Shown piece after piece: positions 63,105 to 64,000 of a stretch of DNA of 64,000 bases. A program made the translations under genes and the position numbers. The notes under the pieces are model-generated. The model ran no database searches. It had not been told where the DNA came from and saw nothing but the letters and a program-made list of their open reading frames with translations. How positions within the stretch are numbered: the stretch's first letter is position 1; each line of letters opens with the position of its first letter. This DNA comes from Dechloromonas hortensis (GTDB lineage: Bacteria; Pseudomonadota; Gammaproteobacteria; Burkholderiales; Rhodocyclaceae). Where the stretch lies: contig NZ_SSSQ01000007.1 of NCBI RefSeq assembly GCF_009469765.1, positions 1 to 64,000 of the forward strand. The letters are read 5' to 3'.

Positions 63105-63694
63105 CATTCGACTCCCAATAAAAGCGCGTCGATGCCATCGCACAGGCAATGGATGACGAGCAGGTGGGTTTCCTGAATTCGCGCCGTCCGGTCGGCCGGC
63201 ACGCAAAGATGAATGTCGTCGTCGAGCAGCATTTCGCCGATCATGCCGCCACCCTTGCCGGTCAGCGCGACGACGCGCATGTCGGCTTCGTGGGCGGCCT
63301 TGATCGCCTCGATGACGTTGGCCGAATTGCCGGAGGTCGAAATGGCCAGCAGTACGTCGCCGGCGTGGCCGAGGCCGCGGACCTGCTTCGAGAAGATCTG
63401 GTTGAACGAGTAATCGTTGCCGACCGCGGTCAGGATCGAGCTGTCGGTGGTCAGCGCGATGGCAGCCAGTTCCTGGCGCTCGGCTTCGAAACGGCCGATC
63501 AGTTCGGCTGCGAAATGCTGCGAATCGCCGGCCGAGCCGCCATTGCCGCAGGCGAGTACCTTGCCGCCGTTGATCAGGCTGTTGGTCAGGGTTTCGATGG
63601 CGGCGGCAATCGGTGCCGCCATCATCTCGACGGCGTTCAGCTTGGTTTGGGCGCTATCTTCGAAATGCTTGGCGACGCGGGCGATCAGATCCAT
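63104..63694 (-). CDS. gmhA: SIS-domain phosphoheptose isomerase GmhA / DiaA-like
   Basis: A 196-residue sugar isomerase. The SIS motifs [18 protein letters not shown] and [12 protein letters not shown] are intact, and the GmhA catalytic residues are present as Glu64 and His177 ([11 protein letters not shown]). GmhA turns sedoheptulose 7-phosphate into D-glycero-D-manno-heptose 7-phosphate for LPS core. Its place beside a DolP-like gene is that of DiaA, which helps DnaA and lacks this catalysis; the active-site residues favour GmhA. The hldC gene of the same pathway is at 38803. Confidence 0.88.
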   Translation of the reverse strand: MDLIARVAKHFEDSAQTKLNAVEMMAAPIAAAIETLTNSLINGGKVLACGNGGSAGDSQHFAAELIGRFEAERQELAAIALTTDSSILTAVGNDYSFNQIFSKQVRGLGHAGDVLLAISTSGNSANVIEAIKAAHEADMRVVALTGKGGGMIGEMLLDDDIHLCVPADRTARIQETHLLVIHCLCDGIDALLLGVE

Positions 63695-63735
63695 ATTTTT
63701 CAGCAGGTTGGGGCCAGTAATTAAAGCATTCTACA

Positions 63736-64000
63736 TCACAGCTCGATGAAGACCTCGAACTCCACCCGGCGCCAGGGATTCGGGTGTTCGGTCAGTCTGG
63801 CGATGCGGGCGACGGGTCGCTCACCCTGGTCCATGGCGGCGGCAACGCTGCGGTTTTCGCTACGCGGGACGTAGCCCAGCTTATGGCCACGCCACTCGAC
63901 ACGGATGGCATGGCGGTCGTGTCGATTGTCCGGTTCGCGGACCAGCGTCAGTGCGTCGCCGACCTGCAGTTGCCGCCAGAATTCGCCGACCGCGTAATAC
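63736..64000 (-). CDS. HIRAN-domain protein, 3' part (partial)
   Basis: The last 87 codons and TGA of a minus-strand gene cut by the window end. The sequence has the HIRAN pattern: YYAVGEFWRQLQVGDALTLV, REPDNRHDRHAIRVEW and HKLGYVPRSENRSVA. HIRAN domains bind the 3' end of single-stranded DNA in HLTF-type enzymes; small stand-alone HIRAN proteins are common in betaproteobacteria. Nothing can be said about its N-terminus. Confidence 0.75.
   Translation of the reverse strand, partial: YYAVGEFWRQLQVGDALTLVREPDNRHDRHAIRVEWRGHKLGYVPRSENRSVAAAMDQGERPVARIARLTEHPNPWRRVEFEVFIEL

Overview
The window is a continuous, GC-rich, tightly packed piece of a betaproteobacterial chromosome, most likely a Rhodocyclales relative of Dechloromonas or Azonexus. 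This is inferred from codon bias, many PAS/GGDEF/MCP signalling genes, c-type cytochromes, an AddAB-like DNA repair pair and a uvrA ... ssb neighbourhood. No rRNA, tRNA, CRISPR array, prophage or intact insertion sequence is visible. Coupled starts (ATGA or TGATG overlaps) mark many operons.

Layout. 1-5.7 kb: tail of an unknown gene and its terminator, a PlpD-type patatin autotransporter, a ComEA-like DNA-binding protein and an AddB-like nuclease. 5.8-11.8 kb: a PAS-GGDEF-EAL protein wedged between the AddB-like gene and its AddA-like helicase/nuclease partner. 11.9-18.5 kb: a decayed binding-protein tail, a periplasmic binding protein, a membrane diguanylate cyclase, a two-component pair, a small membrane protein and an LTA-synthase-type transferase preceded by four CTCAC repeats spaced 11 bp. 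18.5-26.6 kb: a TctDE-like two-component system divergent from a CzcCBA-type divalent-metal RND pump. 26.7-33.6 kb: uvrA-unknown-dgkA under a LexA box, azlCD, an MFS carrier and ssb. 33.6-41.5 kb: DUF2721, a TonB-like protein, a cytochrome c-prime lipoprotein, an HDOD protein, kup, the heptose adenylyltransferase, a Sel1-cytochrome c fusion and a soluble PAS chemoreceptor.

41.7-50.9 kb is the most interesting part. A MerR regulator with a cobalamin-binding domain carries the W-x9-EH signature of CarH-type B12 photoreceptors. It is divergent from a ten-gene operon: periplasmic glutathione peroxidase, folE2, FAD oxidoreductase, DUF1365, CFA synthase, chalcone-isomerase-like protein, GPH transporter, DUF3833, SDR and an NTF2-like protein. 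The shared promoter has three TnnACAA motifs in 11-bp phase, the third being the TTGACA -35 box. This looks like a light/B12-controlled membrane-lipid and oxidative-stress module. Its core gene set matches the sigmaE-ChrR singlet-oxygen operon of Rhodobacter sphaeroides but has a different regulator.

51.0-52.7 kb holds a Cache-domain chemoreceptor with a strong terminator. 52.7-57.8 kb is an accessory block: a TetR regulator with two copies of a GGAACGATCRTTCC palindrome, a dehydrogenase, two exporters and a nitroreductase, with gene debris on both sides. 57.8-64 kb, all on the minus strand: a hybrid-input histidine kinase, a K+ channel with two TrkA-N domains, a small membrane protein, a BON lipoprotein, a GmhA/DiaA sugar isomerase and the 3' end of a HIRAN-domain gene cut by the window edge.
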